Shown one piece after another: positions 25,601 through 35,699 of a DNA stretch of 64,000 bases (positions are counted from its first letter, which is position 1; each line of letters begins with the position of its first letter). The stretch is from Chelonoidis abingdonii (lineage: Eukaryota > Chordata > Testudines > Testudinidae), in contig NC_133778.1 in NCBI RefSeq assembly GCF_003597395.2, forward strand, positions 11,456,546-11,520,545, read 5' to 3'. A model generated the notes under the pieces. It was not told where the DNA came from. It did not search any database and saw only the letters and a list, made by a program, of their open reading frames with translations. The position numbers and the translations under genes were made by a program.

Positions 25601-26330
25601 GTAGCTATCTGATTTTTTGAAAACACTCTTTTATACCACTGCCCTCTGCTACATGCGTGGATAAAAGATTTAATACTTCAATGTGCACTTATTCAGGTGT
25701 TTGTGTGAGAGGTGATTGAATTTACTGTTAAAGATTGTCACAAACTGTTAATGGATATCTGATGTATATTCCCATAAACCTTGCCAAAGCTTCAGAGGGA
25801 AGTCTGTGTCGTTATGCAAGAAGTTGCATGAAACACAAAGGCTGAAGTTTCCTCTAGGATTCTCCAGTTCAGTTTCAGTTGCTACTTGGAATCACTCCCA
25901 TCTAAAAGGAAGGAAAAATATTGTAATTATTTTTCATTCAGTCTTGGTCCATCCTATCTTTTTAACTAACATCTCCTGATTTAAATGGACTGGTGGTGTG
26001 ATGTAATTTTATCACGTGTATTGTTGTAGCACCAAGCAGCCCTAATCAAGGACCAGGGCCCTATCATGGTAGCTACTGTTTTAACAGAGCAAACAGGTGT
26101 TCCTTGCCCCAAGGAGCTTACAGTCTAAATAAATGCTTTCAAAGAGTAGCTTTGAGTGGTTGGAAACATATATTGAGGTTTCTAGAAACTGGCATAGTAA
26201 CTTGTTGCACAATTTAGCCCATATTTTCGGATGCACTTATTGAGCTAATGCTTGTTCCTTTGGCTTCCCCATCATATGCTGAGCTGTGGATCTCTGTACT
26301 TATTCTGTTTCTTGTTTTCTTTTTTCTTAG
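25601..26330 (+). other. BARD1: BARD1 intron 10
   Basis: Intron of 730 bp ending in a long pyrimidine-rich tract before TTAG. It contains an old repeat remnant at about 26030-26130 (CCCTAATCAAGGACCAGGGC and CCCCAAGGAGCTTACAGTCT). Nothing else specific is seen. Confidence 0.9.
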
Positions 26331-26663
26331 CTGCCTAAGTTGTTTGATGGTTGCTACTTCTATTTTTTGGGAACTTTCAACCACCACCAGAAGAGTGACC
26401 TCATAGAGCTGGTTAAAGCAGCAGGAGGACAAATCCTCGTTAGGCAGCCAAAGCCAGATAGCGACGTGACACAGAGCATCAACACAGTGGCATACCATGC
26501 CGAACCTGGGTCTGATCAGTGTTTCTGCACACAATACGTTATCTATGATGTGTCTTCTAAATGCAACCCAGATAAAATTCGCCAAGGCAAAGTCTGGATG
26601 GCCCCCTCCAGCTGGCTCATAGACTGTGTGATGTCATTTCAGCTGTTACCTATTACAAAGTGA
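26331..26663 (+). CDS. BARD1: BARD1 exon 11: BRCT repeat 2 and C-terminus
   Basis: The terminal coding exon is 333 bp including TGA, exactly the human length (110 codons plus stop). It starts [12 protein letters not shown], continues through [38 protein letters not shown] and FCTQYVIYD, and ends [19 protein letters not shown] then LLPITK. All main BRCT2 blocks are present, including the final W...W-x-x-D-x-V helix. The last residues ITK differ from human LDS. BARD1 pairs with BRCA1 through their RING domains to form a nuclear H2A ubiquitin ligase for homologous recombination; the C-terminal BRCT pair reads damaged chromatin. The acceptor is TTTTTTCTTAG. Confidence 0.97.
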   Translation: MPKLFDGCYFYFLGTFNHHQKSDLIELVKAAGGQILVRQPKPDSDVTQSINTVAYHAEPGSDQCFCTQYVIYDVSSKCNPDKIRQGKVWMAPSSWLIDCVMSFQLLPITK

Positions 26664-28010
26664 ATATCCCAGCAGCATGAACAAGTTTCTCAAATGACCG
26701 CCAAGCCTCTTGAGCAGTTGGAACACACTGCTAGGCAGTCTAGAATCAAAGGGTAAACCCTCTCTTCATTATTCACACTTAAAGCCACAGTAGAACCTAT
26801 TTAATGACTGGGAAACTCACTGTGAATTGCTGAATTTTGTCAGTAAATGAACAAATAATGAAAAATGAGGATAATGCATCAGAAATTACTCTAAATTCCT
26901 TTATTTGACGCAGCTAATTTTCAGTTGTTATATTTCAGCATACTAATAATATATTTTCCATACAGTATTTTGTAATTTATAATGAAGTCTTTGTAACACG
27001 AGACCTTTAGAATACCCTTGGTTGTTCAAACGTTCCCTTCAGAGGAGATGATATCACCCTTTCTTGTGTGAGACATATAAATTAACAGCATTCTACCATA
27101 AGTGTCACATAGTCAGGTTTCCCTTTAAGGCCAAGAATTAAAAAATAGGACCCTAAAGTTAAATGCCTAAAACCATACTTCAGCATCTGCCTAATTTCAC
27201 TGAGATATGAGGTAGCTATGTGCTCAGCACTTTTGAAAATTGAGCATATGCATAAATACAGATTTAGGAGTCTAACTTCAGACTTGGAAGTGGTATTTGC
27301 AAAACCACCTAAGTTTACTTGGACAAGTCCCATTAGACATTCAATAGGACTTGTGGTCTTAAATCACTTAGGCACCTTTGGAAAATCCCACCCCTATATT
27401 TAAAAATCTTGACCTAACCTACTCTTAATGAAACGTTAAGAGTCATTATCAAAACTCATTCCACTTTCATATCTGTAAATATATAATTTAAAAAAATCCT
27501 AGCAAAATAGCATCTCATTTAAGGTGTGATTTTTTTTTTTTTAAAACAGAAGTCAGATTTAAAGAATCAGATTACAACTATATTCAGAATTGTTTTATCC
27601 ATACGTACAAACTGCTATCATAGCCCCTTTAATGGGAAAACTGCGGCCCCCACAAGCATAGAATCGTGCCTTTTAGAAAATAGAGAGTTTTATTAAAAAT
27701 TTATCCTGATTGCATTTGAGTGAAATTTGACATTTTACATACTTTGTTCTACCACTGATTTTTACTGAATCCTTTCTTGCTTTCATAATTGACCACAGTT
27801 TGTTAATGCCTATAATCTCTCTCTCTTTCAATGTATTTGAATGGCTTGTGAAGCTTTTCATCCTGTAGGTTAGATCAGGTATAAAATCACGACTTGGAGC
27901 TGTGTGATTGTAATGATTGCTATGTGGTGATAATGATGGCTGTGTGATGGGATTAAGTCGTTGTGTTCGCATTTTGTATTGCTTGTAATAAAACTTATGG
28001 TGCCGATGAC
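26664..28010 (+). other. BARD1: Probable BARD1 3' untranslated region
   Basis: AT-rich sequence follows the BARD1 stop with no further frame continuing the protein. The first canonical AATAAA on the + strand is at 27987-27992, about 1.3 kb after the stop, so cleavage near 28010 is the simplest model. A part at about 27100-27410 resembles a decayed interspersed repeat with AGGCACCTTTGGAAAATCCC-like words. The end point is inferred; transcript data would be needed to fix it. Confidence 0.45.
27987..27992 (+). promoter_or_regulatory. Candidate polyadenylation signal AATAAA (proximal)
   Basis: An exact AATAAA hexamer lies 1.3 kb downstream of the BARD1 stop codon. No strong GT-rich element follows within 30 bp, so its strength is uncertain. 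Confidence 0.45.
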
Positions 28011-28044
28011 TTTAAAATAATTTATTACGCAAGTTTAGCTGCAG

Positions 28045-28050
28045 AATAAA
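28045..28050 (+). promoter_or_regulatory. Candidate polyadenylation signal AATAAA (distal)
   Basis: A second exact AATAAA lies 58 bp after the first and is followed by TATGAAGCTTGTACATAAC. It is an alternative or backup site for BARD1 transcripts. Confidence 0.4.
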
Positions 28051-29400
28051 TATGAAGCTTGTACATAACTTAACAAGAATTTCAGAATTATTTGCATAAA
28101 TTCCCAGCACAGCAGCTGAGCGCAACAAAGATTCCGTCTGAGAGACTCACTCTCTTCTAGGGAAGGACAACTGATTTCTTTTCTATAGCTATTGTCACTG
28201 GGGATTGTAGGCCATTTCCATTATTCTCCATGGAACTCTCTGTGGAGTGTTGCTTTCTTCACAGATAGTACAATGGGTACAATTTTCAAAAGCACCAAAG
28301 TGACTTCAGGAGCTTAAGACCTCAGGTTGCAGATCTCTGGTTTACCCTGGGTAGCCTGCGAACTGTCACCATATACTGAAAGCAGATCTCATGCACTTGG
28401 CTGTGTGTGTGAGAGCATGCGCACAAATTTCACGGATTAACAGAATAACTGTTGCAAACTGCTGATTTTTGTGGATAAGCAAATGACTGAGTAAACACTA
28501 CAGAGGGGAATGTATATCGGTTTAATTTATTTTGACACGTAGTTCAGTTAACACCGAAATATCAAATGTAAATAATATACTATGGTATACATCATAAAAA
28601 TAAGAATCCTTCATTGCTGCTGTCATGGAGCACAGCTTTACACCAACAGGGATTTTAACCCTTTAAGAATTTACTAATCTAATCACTCTCCTCAGAATTT
28701 TAAGTGTAGAATCCACCATTTGGGGAAGTTTAGGAGAGCTGCAAATTCTAAAGAGGACAAGTCTCTCACAGGACTGAACAGACGTGAGATTAGAAACTAC
28801 AGTTGCCACAACTCAGTGTCAGAGGGGCAAAAGAAGCCACGTTTTCCCAAGTTTATCTGTTTTGCTCACAAGTGGACTTTTGTTTTTGTGAACTAGATCC
28901 CATTTCCAAGCCAGGTTTCTATGACACGCTGCAAGAGCCAGATAACATGAGACTGAGTTTTATCTAGACTTAGCAGCAAAACATACAAAAGACATAAACT
29001 TGAGCGCAGATCTTGCAAGTTTTTCTCTGCCGTTAGACCCTTGTTGATTTCAGGGGGGCTCTGTGTAGATACTATAAGAATAATTGCAGGATCAGGACCA
29101 GTTTTAGGTCTAGAAGATGAAATAATTCTGTGTTTTTAAAAAAACAAATTCAGACTACACAAGAATTTTTTTAAATCCACTAAGAGAACCAATATAGCAG
29201 TATTCACTTTCAGTGTTTCAACTATAGTACTTAGGATAGTTTACATTTACTGTTAAACTTTTTGACTTCCTTCTTACTTCAAAAAAGTTGTACAGTTAGA
29301 TTAATTTCATTTGATTTCCAATTGCTTTGGTTCCATAGGATGACCTGGTGAGGTTACTGCTGCAAAGGGAATTATTTACTTGATGTAGACAAAGAATCAA
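28051..29400. other. Intergenic sequence downstream of BARD1, no features seen
   Basis: AT-rich unique-looking sequence. No exon, RNA gene or repeat family was recognised on either strand. Confidence 0.6.
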
Positions 29401-29433
29401 AGATCCAGAAAACAGAAACACTTCAGATTTCAT

Positions 29434-29482
29434 GTTAAGGGTCGGGGTTTGGTGGGAGGGAGGGCGTGGGTGGGCCGAGGGT
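29434..29482 (+). other. G-rich tract with quadruplex potential
   Basis: At least seven runs of three or more G occur within about 45 bp (29439-29482), with loops of one to six bases. This fits the general G-quadruplex pattern. It lies beside a decayed turtle repeat, so it may be part of that repeat rather than a regulatory site. Confidence 0.6.
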
Positions 29483-29609
29483 TGAGCCCCCGCCCCTGGT
29501 GCTTGCAGAGTAGGGGAAGTGGCTGCTGCACAACGTGCTTCTAGTCAACAGCACCTACCGCCTCAGTGCCTGCCTCACTGTCTCCAGTGCCAGTGGGCTG
29601 TGCCTGTGT

Positions 29610-29790
29610 GGGGTAAGGTGGGGGCACCTCCCAACTATAGTACTGTACAGCAAAAAAAAAATCTCCCTGGAACCAACCCCCCCCATGTACATTCATTCTT
29701 ATGGAGGATTTGGGTTCGCTTAACATCATTTCACTTCCAGTCACATTATGCAGGAACATAACTCCAGCGTTAAGTGAGGAGTTACTGTAC
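29610..29790 (-). mobile_element. End of a MITE-like turtle element
   Basis: On the minus strand it begins ACAGTAACTCCTCACTTAAC and continues with GAAATGATGTTAAGCGAACC and CCATAAGAATGAATGTACAT. I recall this terminal block from abundant turtle elements. The other end was not located with confidence, although GC-rich sequence from 29430 may belong to it. Coordinates are approximate. Confidence 0.55.
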
Positions 29791-30036
29791 ATGCCCTACA
29801 CAGCTCTCTGCTCCCCCAGGCAGTGCCTCCCATCTACACTGCCATTTTCAGCACTGGAGTGTCCTGCTGGAGCATTTCCCTGCTGCAAGAAAAGACTGCC
29901 CCAAAGTGGGAAAGCTCTGGAGGGGAGAGGCAGCTGGGAAAGGCTGAACCTTTCCCCATTGCAATTAAAGGAGCTGGCAGCAGGGACCTACTGAAGTTTT
30001 TCCCTGCTATCTCCTGCCAGAGCCTTCCATGAGTAC

Positions 30037-30226
30037 AAGTATCAGAGGGGTAGCCGTGTTAGTCTGGATCTGTAAAAGCAGCAGAGAGTCCTGTGGCACC
30101 TTATAGACTAACAGACGTTTTGGAGCATGAGCTTTCGTGGGTGAATACCCACTTCGTTGGATGCTCATGCTCCAAAACATCTGTTAGTCTACAAGGTGCC
30201 ACAGGATTCTTTGCTGCTTTTCCATG
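30037..30226. mobile_element. Fold-back element with 59-bp inverted arms
   Basis: Arms 30074-30132 and 30163-30221 are reverse complements at 55 of 59 positions, separated by a 30-bp loop (TTTCGTGGGTGAATACCCAC...). The left outer part (ATCAGAGGGGTAGCCGTGTT...) has no inverted partner on the right, so the right end appears truncated. There is no coding capacity. The element at 14105-14440 shares the GTGGCACC and ACTAACAG words. Confidence 0.8.
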
Positions 30227-30618
30227 GGTACATATAGCTTCACACTGCAGGGTGGACACAGCCTGCTCCTCGCTGCGGCATGTAGCTCCATGTACACTAC
30301 ATGCTGCCAAAGGCTTTGTGAAGCCTGATGTATTTATTTCAATAAGCCTTGCTGGATTTTATCTACCTGTCTGTTTGAGGATGGTTTTAGACCAGATTTT
30401 CTTGTTTGACTCAGACATTGGGTAGTCTAGGTAGTAATGGGGGAAGGATTTAACTTTACTTACAGATCACAGTAAACAAATACTGCTGGGAACTAGGTAG
30501 CCGTCTCAGCTGGACATGGCTTTTTGGTCTTGGGTATGTCAAGGATGATCACGTGGGCTTTTGCCTGCACAGCTGATGTGAGGAGGGCTGTATTTATAAA
30601 CAACAAAATGAGGAGGAA

Positions 30619-30840
30619 GGTTGGTCTTGTGATTAAGGCACTGAACTGAAAGACCAGGTCAACGCCTGTCTCTGCCACAGACTTGCTGTGTGACCTTGGG
30701 TAGGAATCACAGCCTGTTTGAGACGAAATTCCCCATCTGTGAAATGGAGATAATACTTCTGCCTCACTGGGCTGTTGAGGATAAAATCATTAATGTCTAC
30801 GGCATACTCATGTAATGGTAATGGGGCCTTTATAAGTGCT
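30619..30840 (+). mobile_element. MIR-like SINE
   Basis: Family-order words: AAGGCACTGAACTG, GTCTCTGCCACAGACTTGCT, GTGTGACCTTGGGTAG, CCCCATCTGTGAAATGGAGA and GGGCTGTTGAGGATAAAAT. This is one of the longer MIR-like copies in the window. Confidence 0.75.
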
Positions 30841-31124
30841 TAATTGGCACAAGCTGGCCTAAAGAGGTGCACACAGCTGAGGGCTTCATGTGGTGGCTGA
30901 AGATCACAACAACGCCATATCGCCCCCAGCATGCCCACTCGCTACCCTGTTTGCACTACTCACTAGTGAGGGAGGAGGCATGGAAGAGTCCTGAGACTTC
31001 CAACTTCTGAGTGAGTAGTGCTTGCTCCTGTGTGTGCCTGGATAACCTCTGCTAACACTTGCGCTAGAGCACAATAACCTGGCACTCCCTGCAATATGTA
31101 TTACAGTGGCTCAGCTGCGATCGG

Positions 31125-31330
31125 AATCCAGCTGTGCTAGGGGCTGTCCAAACAAAGGAAGAAACAGTTCCTGGTCTTACCATCTAAATGGACAGTGCTA
31201 AAGAAGGGAGGAGGAGGAGCAGCCCTGTTTTACAAATGGAAAATGAACCCACTGTGAAACTAAGTGCCGCAGCCAGGAATTGGAGCTACATTTCCTCAGT
31301 CCCAGTCCAGTGTCTTAACTAGAAAACCAA
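31125..31330. repeat. Two adjoining old SINE/LINE remnants
   Basis: Positions 31125-31190 carry TGTGCTAGGGGCTGTCCAAA, the old 'gtgctaggcgctgtac' family. Positions 31226-31330 carry TTTACAAATGGAAAATGAACC and AGCCAGGAATTGGAGC, which is MIR-like on the minus strand. Confidence 0.5.
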
Positions 31331-32590
31331 CCTTCCCTGCAAAGGGTTAAAGCCTTTTTTGATAGGAAGTGTCACTGCAAGGTAACCAAAGAGGCTTTGG
31401 TGAGACTGCTGTAAACTAGGTCTTAGATTATGGTTATTGACATGAAAACATGAGTAAAAATGACATCTTGTTACTTGCTGCACGTTTCTGCTTCCAGTGC
31501 AGCTTCTGATTTATAGTGGCTTATTTTTCTGAAGGGGAAAAATCAGTTTATTACTGCCAGCACTGTCGAAGAGCAAACTGAATTCTATCATCTGATGAAT
31601 CAATAAAATTGCCAGCTAAATTCTGATTCCAGAATCTTCATAGTTGGGGATGATGTATGAAGCAAGAGCCAACACGGCTTGATTTTCAAAAAGCTGTCAA
31701 CTAGTGCTGGAGGGGTCTTGTTTGGACTTGGAAAAGGAGAAAATGTTATGTGGAATTCACTAAGGCAGAATACTTACAACCCCTTGCCCCAATCCCATTT
31801 GCCCCATGTCGCTCTTTCCGCCATTAACTAGACTTTAAAGAAAAGTTGCAGCTGAACAGAAAAGGGATTTGAACCCTTGCATCTAATCGTGGAAGAGGAG
31901 TGAATTTTCTGAGATAGAAAGTTTCAGGTCTTAAATATCACTTTAAAAATTATAATTAGATAACTCCTTGACAGCGTGGTGATGTTGGGTAGGATATGGG
32001 CAATGTCTCTTTGGGGACTCAGTGATTTTATTTTTTTTTAACAGCAGTGGTACAGCAACTTCTACATTTCTACAGCTACTTGGTTAATTTAACAGTCATT
32101 TAACTAGTGTTAAATTACCCTTTAAAGTAGGAGAATGTGCTGTAGATAACAATTTTGAAAAATCTCCTACCTTCTAGTTACTCTTCTGGGAAAGATGCAT
32201 TTTGTGTGGCTCAATCTAATTCTCAGCAGGAGGTGTAATCTGATGAAGTAGCAATGAAATGTCAGATCCTACTATGAAAGACAGAGAGAGACCAGTGTCT
32301 TTGCTGAAATGAGTTGCCAAAGCAGTGACAGGTAATGGGCTTGGCTGCTGTGCATTGCAGTGTGGATTGTAACATTTTGCACCCGTTGAAGTCAGAAGCA
32401 TGGCCCATGCATACTTAGCAGCTGTGGTAAATTAACCCTCCAGAGCTATGCAGGTGCTAGCTTAGGGAGTACAGCCTGGCCTAGATGTCAGATCACATCT
32501 GCAAGGTGCATGTCTGGTATCACTTCACCGACATGTATGCTGCTGCCTCATCTCTTATGTTGGATAGTTATCACTTATTATAGTAGTACT
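31331..32590. other. Intergenic, no features seen
   Basis: Mixed-composition sequence without a recognisable exon, RNA gene or repeat on either strand. Confidence 0.5.
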
Positions 32591-32651
32591 CTAGCGTGCT
32601 CAATCAAAAGCAGGGCCCCCTTGTGCTAAACACTGAATAAACACATACTAT

Positions 32652-33032
32652 GACGCACTCCCTGACCCAGAGCCTCCCTCTGAGCTGGAGGTGGAAGGAT
32701 CACTCTTTGCACCCAGGTGAGTGGAGCCAGACTGGGCCCAGCCCTCGTGTCGGAAATTGAGAGGCAGGACAGAAAGTATAAGAGGCAGGGCCTCCAGTTC
32801 AGTTGAAGGGGAGCCAGGGAAGGAGACAGATGCCTCTTGCCTGTCAGGCCCTGTGACTGAGCTGAATAGCGTCCTGCCCCCAGAGGAGACCAAGTCCGGA
32901 GAGGAGCTGCCAAGGTTGCTGGCGGCCAAATAACTAGAGGAGACTGAGGCTGAAGAGGAGCTGCTCAGATTGCCGGTGGCTGAATACCCCGAGGAGATGG
33001 AGGACCCCATGACTCTGGAGTCCCTTCCCTGA
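32652..33032 (+). pseudogene. Degenerate coding frame with two in-frame stops, unclassified
   Basis: One frame reads from DALPDPEPPSELEVEGSLFA, through a stop at about 32718, then about 70 residues to a second stop at 32931-32933, then LEETEAEEELLRLPVAEYPE and on to a final stop at 33030-33032. The reading is acidic and proline/glutamate-rich throughout, and both internal stops lie in the same frame, so it looks like a decayed C-terminal coding segment. A block like its start (CCTCCCTCTGAGCTGGAG) recurs at about 33368. I recall similar sequence as repeated in turtles and suspect a retroelement, but I cannot name the family. Confidence 0.5.
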
Positions 33033-33149
33033 TCATGGTAGGAAGTAGCTTAGAGAAACAAGACTTGAGTCTGGTTTTGCTGTTGGTGCTTGGGTTGGCG
33101 TATTTTGGTGGGATCCCCGATGACCCAGTGGCAGAGCCCTCCACCCAGT

Positions 33150-33220
33150 GGAGGTTGCAGAAGGCAGTGGGACCCAGTGGAGTAGGGTGGGCCTGGATCC
33201 CACTGCCTTCTGCAACCGCC
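33150..33220. repeat. Perfect 20-bp inverted repeat (hairpin)
   Basis: 33153-33172 (GGTTGCAGAAGGCAGTGGGA) and 33198-33217 are exact reverse complements across a 25-bp spacer. The match extends a few bases outward with one mismatch. It lies in the GC-rich repeat-like region after the degenerate frame. Confidence 0.85.
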
Positions 33221-33439
33221 CCACCTTAGGCCAAGAGGCCTGTGTGTGTCTGTTGTCTGCCTGAGCCAGGAGACCAGGCAAAAGACTGTTGGTTGCTCTG
33301 CCTGAGGGCCTGAGCCCCCTAGACTGCAGCCTTCGATTTGCTAACTCCCCCCAGTGACCCAGTGAGGCCTCCCTCTGAGCTGGAGGGGGAGGGACGACCG
33401 CCAATGCACTACACAGCTAAATAGACACACCAGACAAAG

Positions 33440-33535
33440 AGATGGGAAGAGAAGCATAAAGATCATGCAGCAGAGCCAGGAACAGAACCTAGGTCTCCTG
33501 GTTCCCAGCCCAGTGCTCTGGCCACAATACAGTTA
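33440..33535 (-). mobile_element. MIR-like SINE fragment
   Basis: On the + strand it reads CAGAGCCAGGAACAGAACCT, AGGTCTCCTGGTTCCCAGC and CCAGTGCTCTGGCCAC, the reverse of the MIR-like 5' half. Confidence 0.6.
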
Positions 33536-33967
33536 TCCCAGAATTAAACACTTTTCATTCTACTGTGTTTGCTTTCAGAGAGGGTTTTTGACTCCATTTA
33601 GTTCTTCCAGAAGTCAGTGTGCCACACTGAAGTTGGGCCACCCTGGATTTAAATTCTGTAGCAACATTTAAATTTCTGTCACAGCATGAAATAAAATCCA
33701 GAGGTCTTTTCCTGGATTAAATATTAATATGGATAGCATAATAGGAGAGTGTGTTATCTACATTAATATTAAATCTCTGGTTTGGAATTATTTTCCCCTC
33801 ATTTATTTTGTGCTGTGGCAGAAATGTGAATTTTTCACACTGCTGCTAACACTTAACTGCATGGTAGGAGGTGCCAGAGGAGCTGGAGGGATTGGCAGCC
33901 GGGAGTCAGGCACCATAGGAGGGGCGGTTTGGCAGCGAAGAGCGATATCGTGCTGGGCTGCAGTTCA

Positions 33968-34150
33968 GTAAACCAGACAAACTTGCCCAAGGTCACACAT
34001 TGAATGAGGCACTGAAAGCAGGAGTTCCAGCTGTGACTCCTGTCACCATCGGACACACCCCTTTAGAGGGCTATCCTATGGCCTGAATGCAAAGCCCACT
34101 GACATCAGTGGGAGTATTTCCACTGACTTCTTTTGGATCAGGGTCTGGCT
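33968..34150. repeat. MIR-like fragment and adjoining old repeat
   Basis: 33975-34045 reads as a reversed MIR-like core (TTGCCCAAGGTCACACA). It is followed by a short palindromic block, CCCACTGACATCAGTGGGAG at 34098-34117, and TTTTGGATCAGGGTCTGGC, words typical of an abundant turtle repeat. Confidence 0.5.
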
Positions 34151-34810
34151 CCGGAAGCTGTGCCTATTGGCTGCTGTTAGTGAGGAAGATAATCAAATCA
34201 AGTACCGTTGACTGGACAACAAAGATGTATTATGTTTAAGCCACTTAGAGTCCCCATAAGGTTCCACTGAACAGTTTCCAGATTGTGTTTTAAACTCCAC
34301 CAACCCTGAGCAATCCTTTTATGGCCATAGGCAGAAAGTTTAATAGAGAAACTATCATTAATACAAATGTTAATTTAATTTAACTGTAGTGAGGAGGCTA
34401 CAGTTAAAGGCTAGGAGGGTCGTCCACCCTCCCCTGCCCCCTCCAAGCCATCAGATTCCCAATTCTTTGCTTTTAACACACTTGTCAAACACAAAGTGGT
34501 AAAACCAGTCAGGCATGAAATCACACTGAGCCATTGTTTTCTAATGATGGCCTGCCATGGAAGACCATTTCCAGACCTGGCATAGACTGGGTCATGCATT
34601 TGTAGAGAAATTGCTTGGTGAAAGATGTCTTAACTTGCACAGTGAGAAACCTAGGAAACTTCCTGACCAAATAAACCCCGTTTAGGCTCTTGGACACAGA
34701 CCTGATTTTCCAAAGATCCCAGCACCAATTTAGACCCCTAATTAAGGGCCAGATTTTCATGTTCTGGGCTCTTTGGAAAATCTGGCCACTTGTTTTGGTG
34801 ACTCAGTGGG

Positions 34811-35313
34811 CAGCGGTGGCTCGAGACACCAGCGCACCAAGCGTGTGCCTGGGGCGGCAAGCCATGGGAGGTGGCCTGCTGGTCACCATGAGGGCAGCAG
34901 TTAGGCTGCCTTCAGCAGCGTGCCTGTGGGAAGTCCTCTGGTCCCGCGGCTTCGGCAGCAATTCGGTGGCGGGTATGCCGAAGGCTTGGGACCGGCAGAC
35001 TTCTCGCAGCCATGCCGCCGAATTCGCATTAGCAGCAGACGTCCCGCAGGTATGCCGCCGAATCGGCGTTACCAGCGGACTTCCCGCAGACATGCTGCCA
35101 AATCCACGTTACCAGCAGACCTCTCACAGGCATGCCACCAAATCCACATTACCAGTGGACCTCCCGCAGGCATGCCTCTGAATTCGCATTAACAGCGGAC
35201 CTCCCGCAGGCATGCCACCGAATCCACGTTACCAGTGGACCTCCTGCAGGCATGCCACCAAAAGCCGCCTGACTGCCATGCTTGGGGCGGCAAAATACAT
35301 AGAGCTGTCCCTG
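34811..35313. mobile_element. Non-autonomous hAT-type element with perfect 8-bp duplication
   Basis: The left end CAGCGGTGGCTCGAGACACC and right end AGAGCTGTCCCTG correspond to the CAGGGGCGGCTCTAG terminal repeats of the element at 41020-41188. The flank TCAGTGGG is perfectly duplicated at 34803-34810 and 35314-35321. The sequence is GC-rich unlike its surroundings. It contains a 40-bp tandem array (34974-35260). Its 163-codon open frame (34690-35181) is a by-product of the array and flank, not a transposase. Confidence 0.88.
34974..35260 (+). repeat. 40-bp tandem array inside the hAT-type element
   Basis: The anchor (C/T)ATGC(C/T) recurs at 35011, 35051, 35091, 35131, 35171, 35211 and 35251, exactly every 40 bp, with a diverged earlier unit at 34974. 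A typical unit contains AATCCACGTTACCAG, GGACCTCCCGCAGG and CATGCCACC. The period is not a multiple of three, so the array is not selected as coding. Confidence 0.9.
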
Positions 35314-35699
35314 TCAGTGGGATCTTGAGCTCTTTGGAAAAGTTGCCCCAGCGTTATGGGTACCAAGCACTTGAAAAGTTGGCCCTTAAGGAGAAATCCA
35401 GCGCTCAGTGAAGCAAATGGAAAGGCTCCAGTTGACAGCAGCAAGTGTTGGATTGCCCCTTTGAAAGTGTTCTAGAATTTTGAGTCTTCTGATCGTAAAT
35501 ATTAGGAGCGATACTTCAAAGTCCTGAGCATTCTCATCTCCCATTGAAATAGACGGGAGCACCACATGAGAACAGAGCCGGTATGCTGATGTTTTAACTG
35601 GTAATTGTTTCATTTCCCCCAACACATTACTCAGGTGCTCAAAGTGTTTTCCAAGTCAAACTTTGTGTTTTACATGAAAATATGGGATTGTAATCCCTG

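Larger units (their letters stand above)
34690..35400. repeat. Old repeat split by a hAT-type element
   Basis: The flanks of the 34811-35313 insertion carry related words: GGCTCTTTGGAAAATCTGG on the left, GAGCTCTTTGGAAAAGTTG and AGCACTTGAAAAGTTGGCCC on the right. The same words recur at 47340-47525. This suggests the hAT-type element landed inside an older repeat. Confidence 0.5.

Noticed and set aside
26214..26585. 123-codon open frame on the minus strand
   Set aside because: It lies mostly antisense to BARD1 exon 11 and has no recognisable domain; it is a shadow of the true coding strand.
27673..27972. 99-codon minus-strand frame overlapping the probable BARD1 3' UTR
   Set aside because: No domain; AT-rich antisense frame without supporting signals.
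32648..33010. 120-codon serine-rich frame on the minus strand
   Set aside because: It is the complement of the acidic Glu-rich + strand frame; serine richness is explained by GAG/GAA codons read in reverse.
34690..35181. 163-codon open frame on the + strand
   Set aside because: Most of it is the 40-bp tandem array inside a hAT-type element plus its flank. The period is not a multiple of three.
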